In this document: piece by piece, positions 34,435 to 46,626 of the stretch | Position numbering within the stretch: position 1 is the stretch's first letter | Layout of the letters: every line of letters begins with the position of its first letter | Program-made: the position numbers and the translations under genes | Source: Microcyclosporella mali | Taxonomy: Eukaryota; Ascomycota; Dothideomycetes; Mycosphaerellales; Mycosphaerellaceae | Direction of reading: 5' to 3' | Assembly: GCA_002785985.1 (NCBI GenBank) | Contig: NHNU01000003.1 | Coordinates: forward strand, 1,054,001 to 1,118,000 | DNA length: 64,000 nt | Notes under the pieces: generated by a model | Seen by the model: the letters and a program-made list of their open reading frames with translations, nothing else | The model's database searches: none | Told to the model about the DNA's origin: nothing

Positions 34435-37212
34435 TCAATGGGAGTATCCACCAGCATTTCCCCAAGACTGGTTTTGATCATGCTGGTACGTCGGCCACGC
34501 ATGATCCGGTGCGACATACGAAGCCATAGGATACCCATTATACGCCTGTCCGTCGTGTGGCAGAGAGGCGCCTGCATGTGATATAGTCTGATCCGTTCCG
34601 AGACTGTACGTGGGTTCTACTACAGGATCGACACTCGAAGCATGAGAGTTCTCTCGCACAATGTGGCTCGGGTAGTCGCCAAAATAGTGTCCCGGAGAAG
34701 ACATTTGGGGTGGCGGAGCACTGATAGATAGATGAGCAGGCGAGACGGTGCCTTCAGGGCAAGACGGAGGGCTAGGGTGAGAGAATTGCGGAACACTGCT
34801 CAGATCTCCTGGACCCGTTTCGGCGTATTGTTGAATGTTGTGCGTGGTCTTTGGCATGGTATGGGCATACTGCTGAATATTGGTCATGTTCTCAGGACTC
34901 GGCTGACCGTACTGCTGGACGGTGTTCATACTGTTCATGGTCGTTCCGGTGTATTGCTGAACGCCGGTCAGACCCTCCGGTGTTGTCTGGCTGTACTGTT
35001 GCACATTGTGGTTATCTCCAGGACTAGCATGAGTGTAATGCTGACCGTTGTTACCCGGAGGACCCTGATCCAGATAACTCATATTCTGGCAGGTATGCAG
35101 TGTTGCATTGTCTTCCTGAAACGATGATGCAGCCATATCAAAGGCTTGAGGGTCAACCTGGAATTCCTGCCCTTCGAAGAATCCAGGAGGAAGGTCGGTA
35201 TAGATCGGGTCCACAGCTTCAGTTGAGAACGGCTGCGTGTAGTTTGTATGGTTGCCATACATCGAGAAGTCTGGTTGCTCAGGAAAATAAGACACTTCGT
35301 TGGGTTGGGCGGTATAATCCTCGATAGGCTGTCCAGTCTGCGCGGGATATTGGTATTGATTTTGCTCAAAAGGTTGTGGTGTCGCTTCGTTGCTGATTTT
35401 TGTACTCTCCCCCGGGCTAGTCGTCGACGACTCTGGCATGTGCGTGGGTGTGGGGATGCTTTGGGCGATTGACGGACTTCGTTGCGCGACTGATGGACTG
35501 CGCTCCAGTTTCGGCGTCACAGCCTTGGACTTTTTACGGCTCCCTCCACTTCCTGCACCTGATCTACTCCAAGCGTTTACCGCCGCATTTTGATCCGAGT
35601 GCCGTCGTCGTTTTGCTCTCTCAGGCTCTTCCACAATCATCTCTGGATTGAACTTGATCGTCGCTCGTAGGAATTCAATGCGTGCGGCTACCATGGTCCT
35701 TAAAAGCTGTTCTCTCTTGTCGTATGTGCCCTCAGGATTGAGAGTATTCTTCGACACCCTTCGTCCGAAATCCCAGATCGTCTCACCAGATAGTGACTTC
35801 GCATCCGCGTCAGCGCCGTGCTGTAGCAGAATAGTACAAATGACAATAGCTCCTCGTCCGACAGCAAAGTGTAGTGGAGTCTCGCCTCTGGCATTTCTCG
35901 CATTCACGTTAGCACCTCGCTGTATGAGCTCTTCGACATAGCCGGCAGATGGTTCCACAAGCGCGTTGTTATTGCCAAGGTACTTGCAGATGGCATCCTT
36001 AGGCACTCTTTCCTGGTGATAACCCATCGAAATGCTAGTAGCTACAGAGTTACGGACAGAGTGTGAGAAACGAAGGCTGGTCCTACTGGCATAACTGGCT
36101 GTTGAAGGATGCCGCGAATCAGCATTGCTGCCCAGTGAGATCTTCCGGAACCAGCCAATGAAGCCATTCGGAAGGCCTTCCTTCTCTTCAATCTGATCGA
36201 CAGTCTTGCCGCCAGGTGTTTTAGGGAGACCAGGTATCGAGGATGGTCTTCGGTCTGGCGCCACGCCTTGAATGTCTTCTGGCGAGATCTCTTCTGGCGC
36301 TGGGTTCGGACTGATGGGTCGAGTGTGGTGCTCTGGGCCTTCGTCATCCTCTTGGACACTAGATAGACCAGGCCGAAGGCCATAGCCATCGAAAGTAGAA
36401 GTACTGTTGGCCATGGTCTCGGAGAGGTTCGCAGACTTCACAGTAAACTCTGGCATGGTTGGATTGTGTTGAGAGACATCGATGTTTTCACCACTAGGCT
36501 GTTTGTTGTCGGGGCTCTCGTCATCTACTTGTATACCACTATCGGCATAAATGGACGAGTTCCTTGATTGTTCCACAGTCGAGCTGGCTTTGCTTGAGCG
36601 CGCGGCTCGAGGGCCGGAATGTTGCAATTCGGCAGCGACAGTGAGAGCGCCCAGTGTTTTCATTTTCCTCCGGTGAGCATCGTACGCTTCCATATGCTCC
36701 CGCAGGCGTCGTTCGCGTCCCTTCCCGTATTTCAACCGCGCCATGTCGGGTGAGTAGCCAAAAATCTCGTGCCAGTGATTGCGGCAGGTGGTCTCGCTAT
36801 GTCACGGTGCACCGCGGTCAGCGATAGCGTTTACCACATCGGACGATGTGTCTTACCTTGGTCCATCTCCACTCTCGTCCTTCATGGCTGTGGATATGTC
36901 ATCGAACTTGAGGTCAGTATGGATGATAAGCTTGATCAGCTCTCGCGATCTCTTGGGTGTCCAGTTGTACGGTTTGCGGCCCGCCGTCTTCGTGGCAGCC
37001 GAGGGTGCTTGTGGGAACTCGTAGCCATGAAAGATATCCTTGCCGGGTGGGAGCTGTTTGGCCTCGAACTTCTTCCTCCGACTGCCCGTTGCGCGCTGCT
37101 CCAGCCGGTTGATGCCATTGACCATGTTCTGCATGAATCCTGAGGCATGTTTCGGTCGCAGCGGAGGAGCAGGCATAGACCTGTCAGGTGCTGTCTGGTT
37201 CGCCATGTCCAT
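34435..37212 (-). CDS. Large ankyrin-repeat protein with Myb-like N-terminus and QQY-repeat tail
   Basis: Probable nuclear protein of 905 residues: complement(join(34435..36796,36857..37212)), with a 60-bp intron (GTAAGA...CATAG, phase 2) joining MKDESGDGP to SETTCRNHWHEIFGYSP. Residues 85-150 or so form a Trp-containing helical unit like a Myb/SANT or Clr5-type DNA-binding module (YNWTPKRSRELIKLIIHTDL ... CRNHWHEIFGY). A disordered acidic region follows. Two or three ankyrin repeats lie at about 385-460 (VEELIQRGANVNARNARGET; CTILLQHGADADAKSLSGET). After RAKRRRHS, a nuclear-localisation patch, comes a long Gln/Pro/Tyr-rich tail with a diverged tandem repeat centred on QQY. This domain set is typical of fungal regulators; no target is known. 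The start is the ATG at 37212 (37206 also fits). Confidence 0.75.
34775..35010 (-). repeat. Coding tandem repeat, about 16-18 residues, core QQY
   Basis: Inside the tail of the ankyrin protein, five units share the core VQQY or IQQY followed by small, polar and Pro residues: NVQQYSQTTPEG, GVQQYTGTTMNS, TVQQYGQPSPEN, NIQQYAHTMPKT and NIQQYAETGPGD, with a weaker sixth (SVPQFSHPSPPS). Units are 16-18 residues and have diverged, so the array is old rather than freshly expanded. Confidence 0.8.
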
Positions 37213-40200
37213 CTTCACATAGAGGCGGTTGTCGCCTTGACACCACAAGGATGGGAGTCAAGACGCCGTGAAAAGTCGCGATGCGGCTGACTACAGAGAG
37301 GGACGATATTACTTGCAGGCAGGCGGGGCCGGATGGAGATGGACGCGACAGCTAGTACATACTGTAGCTGTGAGTAGCTGGCCCTGCACCTAGACCACGG
37401 CAAAGTCAAACGGGTAGACCCCCGACAAGCGAATGTCTCTTCTGATTCGGTATGGCAGAGATAAGCTGCTGCTGGCAAAGATGCAAGAGGAAGGCAGGGT
37501 TTTGAGAGTCGCATGGCATCTGGTTAGCCACGCACACACGGGCGTGTGATGTGGCGTTTTGCTAGCCTCGGAGTACGTCGTGCCCAGGGATAACGTTAGC
37601 CTTGCCTTGCCCGTGATTGGTACAGGCTCTTTTATGCGAGACCAATCTGAAGATGGCGCATCGAAGCAAAGACCACGTTTGTTGTTTCTACATCGCATCA
37701 CTTGGACAGTCACGTTCTGACAAAGATTGTGTCTTCGACCTTGTGCTTTGGGTCCAGGACGGACGTGAGCCTTGTCCTGAGACGAGGGTGCAGTGCCTCT
37801 CCTCCAGGCTGCACAAGCTTTTCCACATGGGTGTTTCCTAGTGCTATGCGATCGTTGCACTGAAATAAAGTGCCGCAGTCCGACTCGTCAACCACGGACT
37901 GCTCAAGACAAGACGACCTCTGTCGGGCTCTCCGCACGAGGAGTCGCGAGATATTGGGAACGAGAAACGGCTGACATGGTTGCGATATGCAATATAACGC
38001 TATTCCATACTTTCTCGTACGCATCCTTGATGCATCGGCCATGAAACGTTCGAGACAGGAAAGCCAGCTCATCTCACATCGATTATCTCCTCGTGCTGGC
38101 ATGTGCAAAGCTTGAAAACTTGGAGGTCCGCATCTCGAGCAATCATTGGTGATTTTCCGAGAAGACCGGTCAGCGCAGTCTCCCGACTGCCAGCAATCCC
38201 CGTGGCATCGACCGCGCCAACTCAAGAAAGCAGCGAATATTCGTGAAGTCTTTCAAGACTCCTCATCGTTTCCGTGCCTGGTTCATGAGACAGACATAGC
38301 GTAGCCATTGGTCTGGTGCTAAGACTATCATCTGACAGCGGAAAGGCGGGATGGCGTTCCAGTACCGAAGTCTCAGCTGGGCCACGACCTCGCACAATCC
38401 AAATTCATAGCTTGCATACTATCTCATACCGAGTAATTTGAACGCGCGGCAGCTGGTGTTGACATGTATGGTGCGCGGGGCTTGCCACGTCCAGGGTTGC
38501 GCGCGTCGTGGAGAAGAGGTAGAAGGGAGAAAGTCCGGAAGAAAGTCCATCGAAGCTAGTGAGAGATCTGGAGTCCTGGACGGACCACAGACCTGCCAGC
38601 GCTACCTCCTAGCGGAACGTCCGCATGCAGCCACGAACACAACACGCGGGCCTGTTAAACCTTTTTCTAGAGCAGAGAGTATCGTTCTCGAAGCGGCTCG
38701 CAGGATCCCACACGTGATGCTTGTATGCCAGAAGTGTGACCGTGAGGCAACTCAGGCGAGATGTTTGCTCTGTCGTCAAATAGCTTCATCTGCGTAAGGC
38801 TGGTATTGCTGCGGCTACATCGGCGATGTTTAGAATCAGATCGGGCCTAAACATGATCCATCGGGTTTGGAGGGTGTCGATCTCCTTGCCTGCTATGTCA
38901 AGTTTGTTGACATCAAGCCTGTCAAACTCGAATAGATACCCTGTCGATGGTCCTGCACGAGAGCGACTGGTTGATCAGCCTTGCATTGCTAGCTGAACAT
39001 ACTGATCATCCATCAAACGCTGCGCCATACTATTCTAGTCCGCCCCGTGCAATAGCCATGGAAATGATCAGCCAAAGTCGTGTTGTTATGCAGCGCTCGT
39101 GGAATAGATCGCGAAGTGTATGGAAAGGATGGTGGCCGGGAATAGCAGTTTGCATTTATGCTCCGGGTCGCATTGCGTTTCTGTTCGTTTGTGAGAGTAC
39201 TGAAGGCGTGGAAGGTCAAGTATGGGTAGCCGTCCGCAATTGCTGTGATTCGTGATTTGCGGGCTCTATCAAGTCGCATTGACCCACAATATGGACTTTT
39301 CTGATAACCCACCTTTGCTCGGAGAATAGAGTCTGGTCGCTGTAGATTTTCGAGACACATCAGGGCAACATCGCAGATGGTTAGCATCATTATGTATGCG
39401 GGTCGACAGGAATAGATAAGTCGAGCTTCTCGTGTGCAAATGCAAGCTCGGGATGTTGACAGCCGTCTGTAAATCATAGACTGGTGATCGATCAATCGCG
39501 GTTGTCAAAGACATGCTGCATATTTGATAGATGGCTGCACGCCACCTCGCAACCTTTGGAGCCATCCATCTCCCCTGAGTGGACTGTCTGAGCCATCTCC
39601 TTGGAGCTTACGACGCCTGGCAAGCCATTGAGTAAAAACCCACAAGTATCTCTGCCGGCATCATGCCTTTCATCATCGACGAGAATCCAGACTCGAGATC
39701 GACGGCAGAGCATCCGAGCAGCTACCCACTGGAGAGATGGGCAAGTGCACCAGCAGGATCAGAACCGTACCACACTCTGGAGGGGCCACGAGAGCTCGTG
39801 CTGGGCAATTCAACTCAAAGGCGCTGCAAAATCAAAGCGTGGTATCAACGTGCCATGAGCTCGGTGAGCAGGGGCAACAGGCAGCCGAGTTGAATATTGA
39901 CGTAGGTATATACATGGAATTGTCTCCGGGACAGTCTGACGTTCAAATAGAGTCTCTCATGGCGCCATCGACGTGCATCGCCCAGACACAAGTCCGGAAA
40001 CAGCAATTCCTGCCTTTCGCCTGGGTATTCGGTGTTGTTTGGAGGCGTGATGGCGTTTCGGCTCCGTACGCCTGGGTGGCGTGAGGCGTCAGGCGTAAGA
40101 CGGCTGCAGGAAGGCGGTGCAACGTCTGGTGTACATGCCCACTCGATGAGTCAATCTAGAAGTCTGCTCACCGCCCGACAGCACTATGGTCATTGTTGGC

Positions 40201-40601
40201 TTGGTTGGATATGTTCTCATGCCATCTCGTGCTCATATAGAGCTGTCGGCGTCCATCGCTGTTCTCATTAGACCATAGGCAACAACCAGATCTATCAGAC
40301 GAAGCTCGCTCACTCCCCACAAGAGTGCGCGGCGGTCGTGACCTGTGCTATATGTTACGAGAACGCAGTGGTCGATGAAAATTGAGTTGATGTTGTTGTT
40401 GCCGCTGTCTAAACGAAACATGGACCCGATGTCGGCAACTTCGGCACTGACCCGTGGACCCACAATTCCCAGCTGAGCATAAGTAAGGTATGACGATTTG
40501 GACGGCCAGTGCACAAGAAACAGCTTCTTCCGTGTCACATCCAGGACATAACAAGACCCTGTGAGGCTGAACCAAAAGTCGTCAACAGCTATACTACCAT
40601 A
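37213..40601. other. Long gene-poor stretch
   Basis: About 3.4 kb without a supportable gene. A 76-codon plus frame (39663-39893, MPFIIDENPDSRS start) and a 102-codon frame (38947-39255) have no features. The minus-strand frame over 40233-40730 runs antisense to the dehydrogenase 5' end. The last 200 bp form the dehydrogenase promoter. No transposon motif, terminal repeat or tRNA was found. Confidence 0.4.
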
Positions 40602-42357
40602 ATGCCTACCCTCAATCGCTGTTTGCCTGCACTGCGGCGCATACACCTCCGCAACAACGTTTTCCAGCAGAACTCGCCTCTCCGCCCTGCACGCAGCGCG
40701 CACCACCCACTGCAGCAACGATGGCAGCACGCGGAAGCGTCGAAAGCAGAGCCGACGACCTCGTCTTCAAACGCTGATGAAGGTGCACCACCTTCGCGAT
40801 CCGGTACCAGCCAGCACAAAATCAAGTACACTGCAGATTCATATCCGAGCATCCAACGAGATCCTCGCTTCAAGGAGATCACTACTGAAGACGTCAAGTT
40901 CTTCAAAGAGGTTCTAGGCGCAGACAATGCTATCATCGATGGAGTCAATCAAGATGCGACAAGCGATCTGGAAGGGTACAATGCAGACTGGATGCGAAAA
41001 TACCGCGGTCAGACCAGACTGGTCCTGAAGCCGGATACGACGGAGCAAGTCAGCAAGATCATGAAGTACTGCAACGACAATTTGATCGCAGTGAACCCAC
41101 AGGGTGGTAATACTGGGTTAGTAGGAGGTTCGGTACCGGTGTTCGACGAGATCATCATCAACTTGGCGCGAATGAAAAAGATCCGATCATTCGATGATGT
41201 TTCTGGCATTCTGGTGGCGGATGGCGGTGTGGTGCTGGAAGAGGCGGACAACTACCTCGCGGACAGAGGCTACATCTTCCCGCTGGATCTTGCTGCAAAG
41301 GGAACTTGTCAAATTGGAGGAAATGTCGCGACGAATGCAGGCGGCTTGCGATTGTTAAGGTACGGTAGCTTGCATGGCAATGTGCTTGGAATCGAAGCTG
41401 TATTACCGGACGGGACGATTCTCAACGACCTCAGCAAGCTGCGGAAGAACAATACCGGCTATGATCTGAAGCAGCTCTTCATTGGTGCTGAGGGTACAAT
41501 TGGCATTGTTACAGGCGTGTCGATCATTTGTCCGCAACGAAGCCCAGCTGTCAATGTGGCATACTTTGGTCTAGCCTCTTACGAAAAAGTGCAGGAGGCA
41601 TTCAAGGAATCGAAGAAGCATCTACAAGAGATTCTTTCGGCTTTCGAACTCATGGACTCTAATTCACAAAAGATATATCAGCGTGTGTCGGGCAATAAAC
41701 TACCACTGGAAGGCGATTATCCATTCTACTGTCTTGTTGAGACGTCGGGCTCGAACACTGACCACGACAGCGAAAAGCTGAATACGTTCCTGGAGCACGT
41801 CATGGGTGAAGGCATCGTGGAGGATGGAGTGGTTGCAGAAAACGAGACTCAACTACAGAATCTTTGGGCTTGCAGAGAAGGTGTATCGGAGTCCAGTCAG
41901 CACTTTGGTGGCGTCTACAAATACGACTTGTCCATCCCGCTACCAGAGCTTTACGATCTAGTCGCGGAATGTAGGCAGAAGTTTCAGGAGAATGGTCTAA
42001 TGGACGCCGAGGACGATTTGAAACCCGTAGTTGATGTCATTGGATATGGGCACATGGGTGACTCAAACCTGCACTTGAATGTGGCAACGCGAAGATACGA
42101 TAAGGAGGTCGAGAAGATCCTGGAGCCCTGGGTGTTCGAGTGGGTGCAAAAGCGGAACGGCAGTATCTCCGCTGAGCACGGTCTTGGTCTGGCAAAGAAG
42201 CCGTTCATCGCATATAGCAGGGATGAGACGTCAATCAATTTGATGGGACAGATTAAAAAGCTCTATGACCCGGTAAGAAGCTCCTGTGCTTCAGCAGTCG
42301 CGTCTATACTGATGTCATTTGCAGAACGGGATCATGAATCCATACAAGTACATATAG
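40602..42357 (+). CDS. Mitochondrial FAD-linked D-2-hydroxyacid dehydrogenase (Dld2 / D-lactate or D-2-hydroxyglutarate type)
   Basis: Flavoprotein that oxidises D-2-hydroxy acids (D-lactate or D-2-hydroxyglutarate), probably in the mitochondrial matrix. 567 residues: join(40602..42272,42325..42357); the 52-bp intron leaves a last exon of only ten codons plus stop, encoding NGIMNPYKYI. The N-terminus is Arg-rich, with no acidic residue for about 45 positions, as in a presequence. FAD-binding PCMH domain at about 130-310: NPQGGNTGLVGGSVPVFDEI, GTCQIGGNVATNAGGLRLLR and FIGAEGTIGIVTG. FAD-oxidase C-terminal domain: VDVIGYGHMGDSNLHLNV and SISAEHGLGLAKK, holding the metal and substrate His residues. 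Sequence alone does not separate D-lactate from D-2-hydroxyglutarate specificity. Convergent with archaemetzincin, 54 bp apart. Confidence 0.92.
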
Positions 42358-42411
42358 ATGCTCAAGTCAAGCGACGGGAGGACCAATTGCCCGAAAGAGA
42401 ACGCAGATGCT

Positions 42412-43671
42412 TCAACCAATCTCCTGCAACCTCACCTCTATCCATGCTCCAAACGCACTAAACAACCTGTCTCGCTCGAATTTTTGACAAAAAGCTGACA
42501 AACGCCGATATCTCTCAGCTTCGTCGGCGCCTGTCGCATGCACCACTTTCGCAACATCGATTGGGCACAGATACGGTGGCTGTCGAGCATCCTCGGCCAG
42601 ACCAGCAGTACCTTGCATGATACATGCGTAGTAAGTACAGTGGTCGATCCCCAAACAGTGGCCAAGCTCATGCGAAGCCGTCTTACAGGCTCTTCCAAGC
42701 CACAAATTCGACAAGGCGTGTTCAGACCTGGGGTTGAGTAGTGTAGAGTGTGCTTGCACAGCAGCGTGCAGAGCTGCACTTGAGCCATTGGGATCTTTCT
42801 TGGTGGATTTCTTTGCCTTCTTGGGTACTCGCTCCTCGTCTTCCGCGCGACAACAGCTTTCCATATACGCTTCACAATGCGACGCCGGCCATGCATGTGC
42901 TCGTTCCACTCCCTGCCTGTCGTCCAGCAAAGGGTTGTACCGCGCCATGGACACTACAGCAACACGGCTCCCTCCATAGGCCCGCCCGCAGCAGAAATCA
43001 TCTTCCTCGTCTTCATACAGATCATGGTCGACCAACATTAGCAATGCGTACGCATCTTCTGGTAGTATTGCCATAGCAGCATCAAGGAGGTCGTTCAGAT
43101 TCATCTGTCCGGTGAATATGCCATCCTTCGATTTTCGAGCACGAATGGCGATGGCTTCTCCACCAATGGTAAGGCCTATCCTGGGTGCAGGGCTCTCTCT
43201 CTGAGTCGTGGTGTCCCAGCGCATGAACTCAAGCCGAGGTTCAGTGAGCAGTTTGACATGAAGAGGATGGTAGAAAGCCTGAAGATATCCCAGGACGTCC
43301 TGAGTTCTCGGACTTGCCACTTTGTACTTGGACTTAACGCTAGGGATCGCCCAGTCTGCAGCAAATACCGCATCTTCTGAGATAGAGGGTGTAGTCGCAA
43401 GATAGATCGTTCGGCGCTCTGGAGTTACCGGATTGCGCCACTCTCCATCGATCCAGGTCTGCACATCATCAGCCTCGGGCTCCGGCTCCCAGGACAATTC
43501 ATCGCCAGGTAAGACCAAAGGCGCTGGAAATGTTGCTGGATTTGGATCTTTGGCCTTGGGCCCAGCTTTTGCGGCTTCGCGGAGTTGCTTGTTGGTCAGT
43601 CGTCTGTATCCTGCATCTTTGGCGTGCTCGGAGGGTTCGAAGGAGATGTGGGTGTGTTTGCAAGCGGGCAT
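42412..43671 (-). CDS. Archaemetzincin-type zinc metallopeptidase (family M54)
   Basis: Intronless 419-residue metallopeptidase of family M54, known in archaea and as AMZ1/AMZ2 in vertebrates. Diagnostic zinc site and downstream Cys set: HELGHCLGIDHCTYYACIMQ, then a Cys after a 17-residue gap (PYLCPIDVAKV). The three His residues and the general-base Glu are all present. Upstream are the usual strands DAYALLMLVDHDLYEDEEDD and GGSRVAVVSMARYNP. An inserted segment (about 285-305), lysine-rich (VPKKAKKSTKKDPNG), is a fungal-type insertion. No signal peptide, so cytosolic or nuclear. Natural substrates are not known. Confidence 0.9.
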   Translation of the reverse strand: MPACKHTHISFEPSEHAKDAGYRRLTNKQLREAAKAGPKAKDPNPATFPAPLVLPGDELSWEPEPEADDVQTWIDGEWRNPVTPERRTIYLATTPSISEDAVFAADWAIPSVKSKYKVASPRTQDVLGYLQAFYHPLHVKLLTEPRLEFMRWDTTTQRESPAPRIGLTIGGEAIAIRARKSKDGIFTGQMNLNDLLDAAMAILPEDAYALLMLVDHDLYEDEEDDFCCGRAYGGSRVAVVSMARYNPLLDDRQGVERAHAWPASHCEAYMESCCRAEDEERVPKKAKKSTKKDPNGSSAALHAAVQAHSTLLNPRSEHALSNLWLGRACKTASHELGHCLGIDHCTYYACIMQGTAGLAEDARQPPYLCPIDVAKVVHATGADEAERYRRLSAFCQKFERDRLFSAFGAWIEVRLQEIG

Positions 43672-44175
43672 GGTCGAGATTTGAAGAGATCAGATTCAGT
43701 GGCTCACGGTCTTTTTATGTCCTTGATCCTACGGCAATAATGTTCATAGTATGCTGAGAGTTTATTCGGGCTTATCGATAAGAGGAAATGCTGCCTAGAA
43801 TTATTCGGGTATTGGCACGACGTCTCCCGAAATCCCTGAGCTTCTTCCCTCCTTCAGCAAACTGCCATCGTGTCAGCCTCGTGGAGGCAACATGGAAGTG
43901 TCATTTCGTGGGGATTCAGCAAAGCTTCCCAAACCGATCAAGACAGAATGTGTCTTCCCACGAGTTCGTCCACTCCTGGCTCAAGCGACGACAGCTCTTT
44001 CATCTTTTGTGGTAGAGACTTCAACGGACAGTACGGAGAGGTCATGGTTCTTTCTGAGCCTGCGAGGTGCAACACCGGCGACTGTTCTCGTCTTCAGGGA
44101 GTTCTTGATGCTTCACAAGCATAGTAAACAACAACGAAGAGACAACAACCAAAGACAGACATTCGTGGCCACAGA
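43672..44175. other. Divergent spacer between archaemetzincin and the BTB array
   Basis: About 500 bp. Plus-strand frames over 43788-44230 lead into the first BTB gene but carry no BTB sequence and overlap each other. Probably promoter DNA. Confidence 0.4.
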
Positions 44176-44959
44176 ATGGACTCTGTGGCAGACTTCGCAC
44201 AGTCAAGTTGAAGAGTTCATTGAAATTTAACGTCCTGCTAATCGGTATGCAGACGCTATAGGAATGCCGAATGGATCAGCATATCGCTGGAAGATTCGTC
44301 AGACACCTACAGGTACTAAGCGCACATCTTACTGCTTCCACCAAGATTGACACAATGTCCATTGCAGCGTCCAAAAAGCCTTGCTGTGCCAGGCCAGCAA
44401 ATACTTCACCAAGGCGCTCAATGGTCAGATGAAAGAGGCAAGCGAACGACAACTGCGACTTCCAGGCTGCGACACCAGCACGTTCCAGCTCTTTCTGTAT
44501 TGGCTCTGGCAAGGCTCTCTTCCGGACTTCCGCAGCAGTCTGGAAGAGATTGGGAGTCTGGAGGAGCGCCTTAGCTTTGGCATCGAACACCAGTTGCTCC
44601 TTGTCCACCTCTGGGCCTTTGGCGACCAATTTCTGATGCCTAAATTGCAGAACGCTGCCATGCACACTCTGATAGACCTTTTCCGCTTGTCGAAGGCACA
44701 TGTCGAGCCCATACGTGAAGCTTTCCAGCGCAGCTCGGAGCAGTCGATCCTGAGACAAGCGATGGCCAAAGAGGCGGCTCGCGATCATGGTCAGCATCGG
44801 TACAGTGGCGAGGAGATGGATCAGCTTGGCAATATCCCTGGCTTCTTTGCGGCGTTCTTGGCTGCACTCTCTAGCTGCTGCATCATAACCTGTGTCTGTC
44901 ATCCGCCATGTCATCCATCGGAGACAAAGGATCGTGCGGCATTTCTGGTTGTTGAGTGA
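44176..44959 (+). CDS. BTB/POZ-domain protein, tandem copy 1
   Basis: Small BTB/POZ protein of a fungal expansion; BTB domains dimerise and some recruit Cul3. 222 residues: join(44176..44201,44262..44312,44368..44959). The first exon is 26 bp (eight codons plus two bases: MDSVADFA), the same shape as in copy 2; a second intron (55 bp) is specific to this copy. Spliced, the domain reads EWISISLED...SVQKALLCQASKYFTKAL, then RQLRLPGCDTSTFQLFLYWL, and a C-terminal helical part with HLWAFGDQFLMPKLQNAAM. The donor of intron 1 (GTCAAG) is weaker than usual. No other domain. Confidence 0.72.
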
Positions 44960-45131
44960 AGAGAGGCGTCCTTCGAGTGTGTTACACCAAGAACGAGACA
45001 TGTGCGCCGCATTCACATGTTCCAGCTCTAAGAAGTGAAGTTCACTCACAACCGATACATAGCAGACGTAAGATCGCGCACCATTGACTTCCAAGACCTC
45101 TCTGTCACATCTCACAGTCAGTCGCACAAAT

Positions 45132-45832
45132 ATGGAAAAGATCCTCGGGCGGGCCAAGTATGATGGTATCGGTGTTGACCGCATTGTCTTGACTGACCGC
45201 ATTCTAGAATATTTGGACACGATCGGCTTGTGACCATCGCCATCGAGGGCTGCGACGAGCGCTTTCAAGTGTCTAAGGCTGTGCTGTGCAATGCCTCAGC
45301 ATATTTCCGTCAGGCTCTCGACGGCAGCTTTTCAGAGTCTACCATTCAGACGCTCACATTACCTGGCTGCGACGTTGATACCTTCCACCTTTTCCTCTTC
45401 TGCCAAACGAGCGACAGCGCATTGTCAAACGTCCTGGTTGACGCTCTCAACGACGCCGCACAAATGACGGAGAATCACTGGCAGGTGTCACTTGTCAGTC
45501 TATGGGTCTTTGCCGACGCATACCTTCTGCCCAAGCTACAGAACAAAGCTATGCATTGCTTGCTAAGGTTGCTGGACGGCTTTTTCATTGCGCACGAGAC
45601 ACTGCAGCTTGTCTTCGAGAAAACATCAGCAGACTCAGTTCTTCGAAAAATGTGCACAGCCCAAATGGTAGCAGACTGGACAGAGACAGGGTTCGATGCG
45701 CAAAAGACGAACGATTTTGTGCTATTCCTGGCTCTATGTGGTCTTTCCTTGCCGAGCTCGAAAAGAACAGAAGTCTATACTTTATCGAGCATGGTCAGAA
45801 GGGCAATGGGTGCCAATGTGCTCCCTGCATGA
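45132..45832 (+). CDS. BTB/POZ-domain protein, tandem copy 2
   Basis: 216 residues: join(45132..45157,45208..45832). Exon 1 is again 26 bp (MEKILGRA plus two bases); the 50-bp intron (GTATGA...TTCTAG, branch TTGACTGAC) leads to FGHDRLVTIAIEGCDERFQ. BTB core: SKAVLCNASAYFRQALDG, then IQTLTLPGCDVDTFHLFLF, LWVFADAYLLPKLQNKAM and SADSVLRKMC. It shares the order of elements with copies 1 and 3 but is well diverged from both, so the array is old. Intact. Confidence 0.82.
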
Positions 45833-46626
45833 ACAAGGAGGACGGCAGACGTCGATTCGAGGTTGACGAGAATACTGCTACACCAAAATGAACAACTACG
45901 ACACGAGACTCCCCTGGCACAGTGTGCACACAACAAAGAGGCGTATGAAGGACTGCGTGTGAACAAGCTCGCGAGAGAGTTGAGCATGAAGGCTGGAATT
46001 CTCAAGGCGGTCTGAGCGCGAGTAGGCTAGTAGGCAGGTGAATCAAGGTGTCTTTTCATTTACGCACGCGCTTCCCCTAATGGTAATTTACCTGGACAGT
46101 CGCGACCTTCAGGACTACCAAAGGTCACTCGCAGCATCACATATCTATCGCTCGCTAATCGTTAACACTGCTGGAGTACGACGCCGGTGGTCGTCCTCAG
46201 GCCCGCCACCACTCCTCCGACCAGACACAGCAAGCTCCTTCTTGACACCTGCGACACACTTCCACTGCTCACGCCAGACGACTTGGCGACAGCATGGTGC
46301 CATATGTGAGGAGACCTTCAGGGAGGACATATTGGGTAGGCATCTTGCGACAACCCCGAACAATACAAAGCATAGATACACAAGTTGCATCACTTCAGAA
46401 GCACATCAGGCACTGCAACATAATGTACACCATTTGAACAGCAAGTGGCGCAACAATATTGAAAGTGAATGAGGTCTTCCTGCATGTGACTGCTGGGTAA
46501 GTGAATGTGTTCGCACACGTGTCTATCGCTTTAAATTTTTCTTATACAGCCGCGACTTCGAGTTGCCACACATCTCGACCACACTTACATACTGAGTGCA
46601 CTTAACGGTGTTGCCTTCGTTCACAA
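45833..46626. other. Spacer between BTB copies 2 and 3
   Basis: About 800 bp. A 144-codon plus frame (46038-46472) has no BTB resemblance and no other features. Nothing supported. Confidence 0.4.

Noticed and set aside
40233..40730. 165-codon minus-strand frame over the dehydrogenase start
   Set aside because: Half of it is antisense to the presequence of a well-supported gene.
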